NCBI GenBank assembly: GCA_009801085.1
Contig: VNWV01000005.1
Span: 2,604,001-2,668,000, forward strand
Origin: Lasiodiplodia sp. COLG20
Lineage: Eukaryota > Ascomycota > Dothideomycetes > Botryosphaeriales > Botryosphaeriaceae
DNA length: 64,000 nt
Direction: 5' to 3'
The notes under the pieces were generated by a model. That model searched no databases. It saw nothing but the letters and a program-made list of their open reading frames with translations, and had not been told where the DNA came from. Both the position numbers and the translations under genes were made by a program. This document shows, in pieces, positions 20,356-31,776 of this stretch (positions are counted from its first letter, which is position 1; each line of letters starts with the position of its first letter).

Positions 20356-23300
20356 AGAAGCCTCCAGAAGCCTTCAGATGCGGGCCTGTTGGGCATCAGT
20401 CATCAACAAGGATATCGGAATGTACGCGTGTAAGACGAGCGCAGCTGGTCCGCCTCCACAAGCCATGGCTGAGAAAGCACCCATCCAAATGGCGCTTCTC
20501 CGCAATCTCACAGCCTCTCTTATGTAGGTTTATGCTCTTCACTACGCTGCTCAGAACTGCTTGCCTAGCGCAGTCGATCCCCCCCCCCAGGTCTTCATGC
20601 CAGTCGCGTTTGTGAGCAGTCCCATTCCGTGGCGGATATGACATCTACCTGCGCGTAAGACGAGCCACTCCCGTTCACAGGGCGTGAGAGGGCTCGGGTA
20701 TTATCAGCAGGACTTTATCCGTTCGACCCGTCTATTGGTCAATGCAAAGCTCTGTGAAGGGATTACACATCTTTCCGACTGCAGCGCCCTATCGTGCTTC
20801 TGCATGAACGTTTACGGGCAATTGCGGGTTTTGTGCGCTACGCATGGTGGATGCAGTAACAGAGCAACAGGGACCGCACCCGCTTGGGCAGGCGTTTGTC
20901 TGCGCCCGTTTTTCGCGTTGTCGCACCGCGTCTCGACATGTTCACAGCAGAAACCGACTACTGCCTCCGTTCCAGGTGACCAACGCCCCTGATAAAGGGG
21001 CAAGTCTCCATTGGAAAAGAAGAACGTGGGCATGTTCGAAGGGCTCGTCATCGTCTGTTCCTGCTGCTCAATCACATCCAACGTCATGGCAGATCAAATC
21101 CCATTCGCGGCCTCGCCGTCTCGACTGTTTCGCTGTTTTAAATGAACTGAAAACTGGCAATCTACGCCACGCATTCTAGACCCACTGCAGGCAAGCCATC
21201 CAAACGAGTCACCGCAGGACCACTAGACGGCTAGCATCAATTCCCGCCTTCTTCGCGCCCCCTTGTCGCGCAGCAGGATGGCATAATTTGCTTTCTATTT
21301 CCTTCACCGATGAGGGTTCTCGTCTTACTGACACTGCGCATCTGCGCACATGCGCGTGTGCCTGCAATCTCTCCGTTGCGCATATAGACGCCGTGCCATA
21401 TTCGGTTGCTGCCTACTACAATCTCTGGAGGCCGCGCCCCGCGTGTTGCCTGCCTGCCTCTCTGACCGCTGCTGCGCAGCCTACTGCCAAGCCCTCTCGT
21501 ACGCACACGAGCTCGTGCGCATCTGCGTATTTTCTTTTTTCGGGCGATTGACACAAAGAACCCGGAACGGCCGTCTATCACTTCACCGGCGAAACTGTGA
21601 GTCAAGGTGACCATCTCTTCTTCCGTACCTTGCCTTGAGTGCACACCCCTACCCTTGCTTGGGCTATTATTGGAGTTCGCGGCTCTGGGGCGAGGCCCTC
21701 ATGCCTGAAACATGGGCCGCTAGTGAGTGTGTGGGGCGCGGGGCGACCGAGGTAAGGCTGTGGACACCAGAGTCTGGGCCGTCTATTGCCTCAGCGTACC
21801 TCAGCCTCTCAAATCTATGCGCAGGGGGCAACTTTAAGGTGGCGAACGCGTGTTAAACGTCTTTCGCCCTTCGTCTTCCTTCTTCTCATCTATTTTCTGC
21901 TCACCGGTCTGGCAAGAAACCTCAGTTCGTCGCCCTCATTTCAGCCTATTGCTTCTGTGACGTTTCGCGTCCTTGACCGGTCCTTTCCCCCTTCTCCCTG
22001 CAACAGTCTTTCAACGTTTCCCGAGTTTGTTCAAAACAACTGATGCCACAGCCTCTCGTGTCGAACTTCCGTTGGTTGTTGGGGCAAATCACCTCCTTTT
22101 TTGCTTCACTTCACTCAGGAGTCATGCCACACGAATGGGGAGAGAAGAGAAGACCCTGGTCACATTCGGCTTGCAGATCTGTACCGAATCTGCAACAGTT
22201 CAAGCCGCTCTTTGTTCTCCATGACCCGCCAAGGAGTGATGAGAGAAAATCGATAACTTTCTAGGTTGCTTACAAATGCCAGACTTCTGCCGTGAGCATT
22301 TTAGTCATAACAGACTAGCAGATACATCGCGCTGAAAGATAATTTGGCTGCGAAGAGCGCTCGTCCAGGGCGCGAGGTTTTACAGGGTAGGTTGACCTCT
22401 CTTCTCCTCTCTTTCCATAATTCGTCTATGATTTGGAGCCCCTTCTCTGCATTTCTAGTATCATCACAATGCATGGCGCATCCGCACCGCCGACTTCCCG
22501 CTGCTTGGTATTGACATCAAGATGAGACAATGCATAACGGAACCAAGCAACATGACGCGCGGTCGTTCCATGACTGTCGGTATTCGAGTGTAGCACTTTA
22601 TATAGTAAGTGTTGATACCAGTGCACACGCTGAAATATGGAGCACATAAGCTTGTAGAGCTAGTCCTCTGCAGTGCCATAGAGGAAGAATACTCAAGAAC
22701 AGAGCTTTCGGGTGCTCGTTACTCCGCCGTTTATTTGAGCCAGAGCGAGAATACAGTAGGTCACTGGAAGAGACTACGGGAGATGAGGACATAAGGCAGT
22801 TCCACAAGCACACTTCCTGTCTAGCTTGGATCCATCGGACATTTCCTTCTAGTCTCCTTCTTGTAACCTTCGAACTGGCACCTTCCTGATCACAGCATCT
22901 CATGAAACGCCAGATGATATACTATCTAAGCTCCACCCACGGTCTAGTTCGCTTCAGATTATCAGCAGAGCTAGGTAGAAGGAAGCAGCTGCCACCATCA
23001 ACTCGGGTAAGATATCACGCCATGATGGGCAGAAAGATATGTGTAGAGATAACGAGGCAGCATGCATAGAGTTGCTTAGGAACCCACGGTTAGGATTGGT
23101 CGGCCAAGGACTTGAGGAATATCATACGACAAACGGCTGTATCCTTGGCTGCAGCTTAAGAGAAAAGCTAAGATGGTTTGCAGGCAGAGTCCGCGAACGC
23201 AGTAGCTGTGAACTATAGCAGGGAGCGCATTATTGGGTTTCTAACTACACACATCTGACGGCCTTATAGGGCACGACCGTTCTAGATTACATGCCAATCC

Positions 23301-24789
23301 TCAGTTTTGTATTGTGGAATCCCAACACAATGCAACGCAGCACACTGCATATACGACTCCATGGGACACAGCACGATCTGCTGCACCAGCACAGCACAGA
23401 CCCCATATAATACCCCGCACATACCTTTATGGGACGCCAAGGACGGTAGGTTACTCAGCGCCAACTTAGCCGTGACAACGACGACCTCGCTGATGATAAC
23501 GACGATCCTCTTTCCTGCCATACTAGCCATGGACCAACCACTGCTAGGGTCAGCCCCAGCGGCTAACTCGGCTTGCAACATCTGGTAGATGAGTCGTTCA
23601 TCGCGTTTCGGGCCATGCAGCTTGAAAGCGGGGCTGGACGTAACTATTCATCCACAGACTATGAGTGGACGGTTCCATTTGGACACAAAATACTTGCAGT
23701 TGTTGCTACAAATGCACCTCGCCGATCTTTTGGGCTGAACTGCTGTTCGCAGAAACAACGCAGGTTTAGATGAGGAGACGGTGTTACACGCATCAGGGGA
23801 GCCAGTAGAGTGAGCGAATTTGCAAGAACAGTAACAAGCTGAATGAAAACTGCAAATTGGAAAGAAGAACACCAGAAAAAGCGCGGCGAAGCCGGAAGAT
23901 CTAGAGCAAAGATGGATCATTACATATCGCTCAACGTAAATCGATGACGCAAATCTCCCGGAAATCCGACTGTTCAGCAAGGCTTGGGAATGCCACAGGT
24001 ACGCCATTCATTGTCAAGGCGGGCAGCGCATAAGTTCTCGACACGACAGAACAGCATCGGCCAATGTAACATGAGCCTGTTACGCGGGATTTCCCCTTTA
24101 ACAGAAGACTTGTTCTAGAGGCGTCGTGCTAGGACACACAACAGGGTGGTGCTTCGAGCGGACATCCGAAAAGTCCGATGTCTGTGGTTGGTCGAAGGTC
24201 GCCGTCCGTAGGTTAAGGTTGATGAAGAGCGGACGGGAACTACTATTTTCCTGCGTGCTAGTCACTTACCTAGACACCCGTCACGTTTCTTCCTGATCCT
24301 CCCTTCGTGGGCGATAAGACTCTCGGCATTTGCGCCATCAAAGCCGGCCGGCGATCGCGCTCCGCATCCCGGGGCGACCGACGCCCCCCTCCGGGTATGC
24401 AACTCCAATTTCTGCTTGGACCTGCCGGCTTCAATTTCGGCGGACCCATTTGCCAGTCCGAGTCTTTGCGGGAATCCGGGAAAATGCCGGGGGGAGTTGA
24501 AAGGTGGGATGGGAGAGCTGCTCCAGCAACACACCCCTCCGCGGCGTTTCTTCTGCGCCCCGCCCCGCTGCAACGCCGGTGCCGATACCGATACCGCTCG
24601 TGATAGGACATCGTGCTGTTTTCCGTCGAGATAGTCATCAGGGCATTCGAGCACGAGCTTTCTCAGAGTTCTGCCGACGGCCATCCGCAATCGTGAGGCT
24701 TACCGGCGGTCCTCTTAAACTGCCTCATCCCCCGCGTCGAGTTTCTGCTTCGATTTCATTTAGGGACCACTACTCGTGACCAAGAGAAC

Positions 24790-27700
24790 ATGGGGAGCAT
24801 TACACCGGCCAGGAATATACGCATAGGCGTCGATGTCGGAGGTTCGTAGAATCAACTTGAGCAAATCGGAGAAAGGGCCTCAATAGCGGGCAAAGTGTAG
24901 ACTGACGTGTGGCTATCAGGCACCAACACCGATGCCGTGGCGCTGGACCTCTCTGCACAGCACACGGAAAGCCGGGGTGTGATTGCTCACTTCAAAACAC
25001 CCACCACGCCCGACGTTACCTCCGGCATCGAGACGGCCGTCGGCACCGTCATCAAGGCAGCTGGTGTATCGCTGGACAGTATTGCCTGCGTTACCATCGG
25101 AACAACTCACTTCATCAACGCCGTAGTCGAGCAGGATGCTCGACGTTTGCGCAAGGTCGGCGTTCTTCGCCTCTCAAAGTCCTTCCTCCGCCAGATCCCG
25201 CCATTTAGCGAGTTTCCCGCTGGTCTGACACGCCTGATGAAGAGCTACATCGGTTACGTCGATGGCGGTCTGCACATTGACGGAGCCGAAGAAGCGCCCA
25301 TCGTCGAGGAGCAAGTGGTGCGCGAGTGCGCCGAGATCAAGAAGCACGGCTTGTCAGCGCTCGTCGTGGCCGGCATCTTCTCGCCGATTGACGAAGAATT
25401 CCAGCAGGAGAAGCGCGTTCGAGACATTCTTCTACGCGAGATCCCCGGAATCGATGTAGTCTGCTCGCATGAGGTCAGCAACATCGGCTTCCTCGAGCGC
25501 GAGAATGCAGCCATCTTGAACGCTTCCATCCTCAAGTACGGCCGCCGTACTGTCAGGGGTTTCCGCGAGGCGATGAACAGGCTCAACCTCAAATGCGGCC
25601 TGTACATTACTCAAAATGACGGAACCCTGATAGATGCGGCATCTGCAGCTCGTATGCCCATCAAAACATTTTCCTCGGGTGCTACAAACTCAATGAGAGG
25701 CGCCGCGTACCTAGCAGGAAAGTCTCTTGACGGCACTTCGGCCATTGTCGTTGATATTGGAGGCACCACCTCGGACGCTGGCGTTTTGTTGCAATCTGGC
25801 TTCCCGAGACAAGCGTCTGCGTTCGTTACTGTGGCTGGCGTCAAGGTCAACTACAGCATGCCATTCCTGCACTCGATTGGTCTTGGAGGTGGCTCGATTG
25901 TTCGAGAAGCTGCCACAGGGAAAGTAACGGTGGGCCCAGATTCAGTGGGCCACTACATTACCACAGAGGCCAAGGTTTTTGGCGGTAGCAAGCTGACAGC
26001 AACGGATGTCGCAGTCGCAGCCAAGAAAGCGGTCATCGGAGATGTCTCAAAGGTCAGCGATGTGAGCTCTGAGCTTGTCATCAGGGCTCAGGAGAGGATA
26101 AAGGCTATGCTGGAAGGAGTCATTGATCTCTGCAAGACTTCTCCGGACCCCTTGCCAGTCCTCCTTGTTGGTGGTGGTTCAGTCGTTGCCCCAGAAACTT
26201 TGAAGGGCGCATCGAAAATCATATGCCCACCTTTCCACGACGTCGCGAAGTAAGTTGGTCCATTAGGCTGCTGCGAATTTGAATGCTAACGTTGCACCAG
26301 CGCTGTGGGAGCCGCAGTCAGTAAGGTTGGTGGTGTTGTAGATCTCGTTCAGAGCACAGAGCATCAAACGCAACAAGAGGCCATCCAAAGGGCCAAAGAC
26401 CTTGCCATCAAGAGAGCAACAGAGGCTGGCGCAATTCCGGAGACTGTCACCATCACCGAGATCGACTCGCTTCCTGTGTCTTATGTGGCAAACAAGCTGC
26501 GCACCGTCGTCAAAGCTGTTGGTGAGCTAGATATCGCAAGGCAGCCGGCACCATTGGAGGAAAAGGATGATTTCGGGGAAGAAGAAGTTGAGAAGAGCAA
26601 GGATTACGGGGAAAAGTTCGTGGAAGAAGCGTCTGTCGACCCGTTCACCTACCGGCCAGACGTCAAAATCAATCCAGAGACGGACATAGCCGAGTGGAAC
26701 GTTTCAGAGACAGACGTGAACTGGCTTGCGGAAGGATGCTACGTGCTGGGCTGTGCAGGAGGTGGCTCTCCAGCGGCCACCAGGATCCAACTGCGGGACC
26801 AGCTGCGGGAGGGATATACGCTCAAGATCGTAGATTCGAGTGTACTACCTGACGATGCCTGCGTCTACTGGGGCGGTCATATGGGTTCTCCGGCAGTTTC
26901 CGTCGAGCGACTGAATGCCACCGAAACGGTCGAAGCGTTCCGGGCGCTGATGGAGTACCTGAGACACGACTCCTTCGATGCCGTTATCGGCCTCGAGATT
27001 GGCGGGGCGAACGGCCTGGAGCCGCTTCTCGTGGGCAGTTCCAAATACTTCAACCGGCCAACCATCGGTGGGTAGCTTGAACAGTTTGATGGATGCAATA
27101 CTGACGGGTGCAGATGCGGATTTCATGGGTCGAGCTTACCCAACATACTGGCAGACGACAATCGCAGTGCACGAGCCGGGGTCGCTCATTCCCTGCGCCA
27201 TCGACTCTGGTGACGGTAAGACCATCATCATGACAAGGGCATCGACGGATGAGATTGTTGACCGGGCGCTCCGTGCATCATGCGCTGAGATGGGATCTCG
27301 TGTCGGAAAAGCGGGAGCGCCGACAACCGCGAGCATTGGTAAGGATGACAGTGCCACACAGCTACATACAACTGCTAATCTCCGTCAGTGCGCCGGACGG
27401 CGGTGATCAACACGTATTCGCTTGCATGGCGCATCGGGCGGTGCATTGCGCGCAGTGAAGCCAGCAACACGCTGTCGAAGGTGTGTGAATCGATCGTGCA
27501 GGAAGTGGGTGGGGAGGCGACGGCTCGCATTCTGTTCCGCGGCAAGATTGTCGCAGTGGAGCGGCGGCTGTTCAAGGGCCACTCGTACGGAGAAATCACC
27601 ATCGCAAGCATGCCGGCAGATGAGGAGGACGAGGGGGCCAAGGACGCTATGCCGGCTTTGGCAACAGGCGGGACGCTGAAAATCCCATTCAAGAACGAGA

Positions 27701-27984
27701 ACTTGTATGCGGAACACATCGCGGAATCAGGCGAGCGGCGGATGGTTTGCACGGTGCCCGACTTGATCGCGGTGCTGGACACAGGCTCAGGGCGTGCGCT
27801 GGGGGTGCCCGAGTTTAGATACGGGCTCCGGGTGACAGTGCTCGGAATCACGGCAAGCCCGCAGTGGACCGGGACCGAGATGGGGCTCAAGATTGGTGGG
27901 CCCAAGGCGTTCGGCTATGAGCTTGAGTACAAGCCGCTCGGGGTGTATGTCGAGCCGAAGAGCGTGATTGCGGAGTATGTGTGA
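24790..27984 (+). CDS. Hydantoinase/oxoprolinase A fused to DUF917
   Basis: Five exons (24790-24841, 24920-26249, 26301-27067, 27114-27338, 27389-27984) give 989 residues. The N-terminal half is a HyuA-type ATP-grasping sugar-kinase-like fold: IGVDVGGTNTDAVAL at residues 12-26, split by intron 1, then TIGTTHFINAV, FLERENAAILNASI, VVDIGGTTSDAGVL (phosphate-binding motif of the actin/HSP70-like fold), LHSIGLGGGSIV and LLVGGGSVVAP. The C-terminal half from about residue 610 is DUF917: CYVLGCAGGGSP, YWGGHMGSPAV, VIGLEIGGANGLEPL, DADFMGRAYPTYWQTT and DLIAVLDTGSGRAL. An acidic linker (EEKDDFGEEEVEKSKDYGEK) separates them. Family members hydrolyse cyclic amides such as hydantoins or 5-oxoproline with ATP; the substrate here is unknown and DUF917 has no assigned reaction. 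Likely cytosolic, since no targeting signal is seen. Intron 1 uses a GTTCGT donor; the others are GTAAGT, GTGGGT and GTAAGG. Confidence 0.93.
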
Positions 27985-28766
27985 TCAGTCGATAGACAAG
28001 CAGGTAGAAACGGAGCTACTGCACGAAACGTCAGAGTTGCTGACTCCGTCAGGTGAGCGGTGAGGAGGTGAGCGGACGATCACGCTGGGTGAGACGCGGC
28101 GGGAGGTGTTGAGGCTTTGAGCTGGACTGCCCCGCGCGTCAGCTCGTTTCATGGTGTTTGCGGAGGGGCAGCTGGTAGCGAGGCGGGGAGGTTTGCTCCC
28201 GTTTCACGCGGCCGAGCCGAGGGAGCGGATTGCGTGCTGCGTCCGTTTTAGAGCGGCCTTTATTTCTGGCTCGTTTTGCAGCGCCGCCAATGGCCGCGGC
28301 GTCTCAGAGATAGTACGCGGCGCAGCCGGGCGTCGGCGGCGATCAAACGTGGTGCCTGCACCAATAGCAGGGCGCAGCGGCAGCTGAGGAGGCGCGCTCG
28401 CCGCCGTCCCCACACGCAGGGCAGCGGGTATGCAGAGGCTCGGCGCGGGCGTTTCACCCATCGCCCGCCAGCAGCGGCTGAGGTGCGAGAGGCTGCGAGA
28501 GGTCGTTTCAGCCTCTTGGGCGGCGCGGATACGGGCGGCTGTAATTGGCCCAGTTCGCGGCCAGATTTGCACAGGGATGCGCGACCGCATGAGAAACGAA
28601 CTCTGAAACGCTGAAGCGAGCAGCCCCGTGTGCGCCGCGACTCGCCGCAACCGCTGCCATTAATATCCCATCGCTCCCTAGCCTCCTTCCTCTTGCTTTC
28701 CCCGTTCTGTTCAATTTCTTGCACACTGCCGCTGCTGGTTCAGCCTCTCTAAGCAAGCCCGCTATA
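27985..28766. other. Intergenic stretch (0.8 kb)
   Basis: 3' region of the hydantoinase gene and promoter of the C2H2 gene. GC-rich centre, then a CT-rich leader from about 28670 to 28740. No gene seen. Confidence 0.55.
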
Positions 28767-30548
28767 ATGTCTGAACAAGGCCTGCCGCCCGCCCAGCAGG
28801 GCACAAAACGCACTTTATCCGGCTCCACCCGCCCCAAGCATTCCAAGGCCCCGACCGCCCATCTTTCCCAGGCTCCCTCGGCGACCTCGCTTCTGCAGGA
28901 GGAGTCTCCAATCACCCCCGAGATCTTCGCCCACATCGACGCCATCAAGCACATCGATGACAAGCTAATCTTCGAGCTCCTCCGGAGCGCTCGCTTCTAT
29001 GGTACGCCTAGGACACCCGTACATCTGTGCACCACACCTATTAACCGGATCGCAGCAAGCATTGGAGCTGGCTCAAGCTCATCGGTCGACTCCAGCAGGC
29101 GCACCTCCACCGTGCCCAGCCTGTGCTCCGACAACCGCTCCGACAACCGCTCTTCAATTGCCTCTTCCGCCATGTTCTCCCTTTTCAGCAAGCCCAGCCT
29201 CGGCTCTCTGAGGTCTGCTACCTCGCAGTCCAGCTCTTCGAGTCTGTCCCGGAGCAAGTCCCACATGGAACTGCGCCAGCCTTCCATCAAGTCCGACCGC
29301 TCGGCTTCCTCGGCAAGCAGCTCTTCTCTCAGCAGGTCGCGTTCTGTCCGCCATGACTCGGCAACCACCATGGAGAAGCCGCTCCCTCCCGTGCCCATGA
29401 AGGATGCTCAAGGCCAAGCCGTGCCATCACAGCCAACCAAGAACTACGCCTGCACTTTCTGCGATCAGACCTTCAAGCACCGTGCTTACTGGCTCTGTCA
29501 CGAGGAGGAGCTGCATGAGCAGCCCCGCCGCTGGACCTGCCCCGACTGCTACCGCAGCTTCTTTGCCGAGAAGAAGTACCGCAAGCATCACTACGAATCC
29601 CACGGCTGCTCTAGCTGCGGAATGAAGAAAGATGCCGAGCGTTCGCTGGGCGCCACTGAGCGCTGTTCTATGCAGGGCGTCATCGAGGGCAGGGAGGGCA
29701 AGCCCGTTCGCAACAAGACCTGTGCTGAGAGGGCAATGCTTCGTGTCCACAACAAGAAGGCTTACGGCTGCGGCTTCTGCGTGACCTTGTGTCGCAGCTG
29801 GAGCGAGCGCTGTGATCATGTCGCCCGCCACTACGAGACTGGAGTTTCCAAGAATGATTGGTGCTTCACAAATGTTGTCAAGAGCCTGCTCCTCCAGTCC
29901 GAGCTAGCCATTGCCTGGGAGAAGCTTATGACTAAAGAGCACACCATTGACAAAACCACCTGGCCAAACTTTGTCTGGGATAAGCGTGAAGCGCGCGACT
30001 TGGTGCGCTCCATGGAGCAGAACGGTATGGTGCACGACAAGGTCAAAGAGATCGCGCGCAGCGCCTACGACCACGCCCACATTGAGGAATCCAAGACAAT
30101 TGAAGACACTCCGTCTGTTCCAGCCGATGTTCCACCCCCGAAGCAGGAGCCCCTTGAAGAGCAAAATCCGACACCGGCTGCCCAATATCTCCTTCCCACG
30201 ACAACAGAGCAACGCCCACACTCCACCCCCGTTCTCTCTCAGAATCCGATCCAGCATCCGATTCACCCGCACCACAGCACTTTCTCCGTTTCTTCCATGC
30301 CGGACCCGCCCGCCTACACCGGCACTCAGCGCGCCTCGAAAGAGTTTGAGCTGCTCAGCCAAGCCATCGACGAGCAGCTGGCCTCGGGTCCTTTTGTCGT
30401 CGACTTTGACTTCAACCCCCCCTGGGACCCTATGCAGATGTCGCCGCAACAGCCCCCACATCAGGAGGACATTGTCGCCTTCACCCATCCGGGCGCGTAC
30501 TCGGCGTTTACCGCCGCCCATCCCGACAAAGGAGCCTGGCCGCTGTAA
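28767..30548 (+). CDS. C2H2-type zinc-finger protein, probable transcription factor
   Basis: Start chosen at ATG 28767 (MSEQGLPPAQQ), the first ATG of the frame. A probable 54-bp intron at 29002-29055 (GTACGC donor, CTATTAAC branch, CGCAG acceptor) keeps the frame and contains no stop, so both forms are translatable: 575 residues spliced, 593 unspliced. After a Ser-rich region (SRSKSH, SLSRSRS) come zinc fingers: YACTFCDQTFKHRAYWLCH with H-E-E-E-L-H, then WTCPDCYRSFFAEKKYRKHH with YESH. A third, degenerate set follows (CSSCGMKK; YGCGFC...RCDHVARHYE). Next is a helical block (SLLLQSELAIAWEKLMTKEH, WPNFVWDKREARDLVRSME). The last 130 residues are Pro/Gln-rich, as in activation regions. Likely nuclear. 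Target genes cannot be told from sequence. Confidence 0.87.
   Translation: MSEQGLPPAQQGTKRTLSGSTRPKHSKAPTAHLSQAPSATSLLQEESPITPEIFAHIDAIKHIDDKLIFELLRSARFYGTPRTPVHLCTTPINRIAASIGAGSSSSVDSSRRTSTVPSLCSDNRSDNRSSIASSAMFSLFSKPSLGSLRSATSQSSSSSLSRSKSHMELRQPSIKSDRSASSASSSSLSRSRSVRHDSATTMEKPLPPVPMKDAQGQAVPSQPTKNYACTFCDQTFKHRAYWLCHEEELHEQPRRWTCPDCYRSFFAEKKYRKHHYESHGCSSCGMKKDAERSLGATERCSMQGVIEGREGKPVRNKTCAERAMLRVHNKKAYGCGFCVTLCRSWSERCDHVARHYETGVSKNDWCFTNVVKSLLLQSELAIAWEKLMTKEHTIDKTTWPNFVWDKREARDLVRSMEQNGMVHDKVKEIARSAYDHAHIEESKTIEDTPSVPADVPPPKQEPLEEQNPTPAAQYLLPTTTEQRPHSTPVLSQNPIQHPIHPHHSTFSVSSMPDPPAYTGTQRASKEFELLSQAIDEQLASGPFVVDFDFNPPWDPMQMSPQQPPHQEDIVAFTHPGAYSAFTAAHPDKGAWPL
29002..29055 (+). other. Probable in-frame 54-bp intron in the C2H2 gene
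   Basis: GT...AG boundaries, a TTAAC branch site 10-15 bases before the acceptor, and length like other introns here. Because it is 18 codons long without a stop, it can be retained without breaking the protein. Confidence 0.6.
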
Positions 30549-31776
30549 GGAGGTCCCTTGGGCATGACTGATTCTGATGATGGCGGTGCTGGTTCACCTT
30601 CTCTATTTACACACCCACTTGTATATTGACGGTTTGCTTGATTCACTTGATACCCACGGTTGAAAAAAGGAGGGACGCAGCTTGTATGATAGCGAAGAGA
30701 CATTGTTGGTTTTTGTATCAGTACTTGGTGGTGTGCGAATCATTGGCTCGTGTTTTGTCGGTGGAGCTGTCCAAAAGGACCAACATATTTAATGGTAATC
30801 ACGAAGATTGATCTCTTACACCTTCAAAAGTGCGTTTTAGTGAAGAGGACAGACACCATGCCTTTGAAAATCGATGGCTTTGTGCTAAATATTAAGAACT
30901 AGGAGACGTGAACATACTGTGGAAACCCATTATTTCAAGTCATGTTTCTACTCACGGAGTTTTCGGAGCTCCTTTGCTTTCCATGCACTAAAACGTCAAC
31001 ATGATTTATTGGGAAAACTAAACTAATGAGTATCTGAGATTTCACCTTTACTGTGCCAGGTGCTTCAATAAAACGAGCTTCGTTCCTTTTCACTATACAA
31101 CCGTATGATCAGTGAGTAACACTTTTCTGGTGTTTGACGCAAATAGATTCCTCAAGCTCCTGCTCATACGGGTACAAAATTGAGTAAAGGTCCAAGAACA
31201 AATAATGGCCTCTCAACGCTATGCAAGACTTGCCGGTTTGGAGAGATATAGGTGGCTAGAGTACCGGGCAGTTTTCAAGGAGACAGCCGTCTTACTGTTT
31301 AGGCTGTTTCTACCATAGAAATCAGCTATATATGTTGTATAAACCAATAAAATTCTAACTCGGGGTTTATGCTAGTACTCTTTGATTCTTAGAGGCCTAC
31401 GTGGCAGCGTGTGCAATGGAGAATGGTAGAACTTTTAGAGTATCTTTGTACTTGGATCTTTTTGGTTTGAGCTTCCTTGGTGTTGTATATTAGGTCAAGT
31501 AGAATTTTCTGCATAGCATTAGAGGCATCGTGTATGATAAGCACTGGACACGCTTGCTCAATGGCTCGATATCACGTAGCCAAATAGCTCCCCTTCCAAA
31601 CAAGTGCTCGGTGCGGTTTAGGCAAGCACGCTTGCCGGAAGCCCCATGAACAGTACGTTGCTTCCAAGTTTGGTCCCGGGTTTGGCGCTTGTAAGGCTAT
31701 ATCTTGCTCATTTCCACCTCTCCGTCCGTTCCTCCCCCATCTATGACAGGGTCGTCTTCTGTCTCACTTCCACACA
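30549..31776. other. Intergenic stretch (1.2 kb)
   Basis: AT-richer than its surroundings, with no open frame worth calling. Holds the 3' region of the C2H2 gene and the promoter of the MYND gene; the final 100 bp before 31777 are CT-rich. Confidence 0.55.

Larger units (their letters stand above)
18023..24789. other. Large divergent intergenic region (6.8 kb)
   Basis: Lies between the start of the 453-aa gene (minus) and the hydantoinase-DUF917 gene (plus). The left 3 kb is GC-rich with long chance open frames on both strands (one of 343 codons at 19129-20160) but no domain or codon pattern I trust. The right part is closer to average composition. A GCCTTC repeat lies at 20332-20355. No transposon termini, tRNA boxes or coding exons were recognised. 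Confidence 0.5.
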
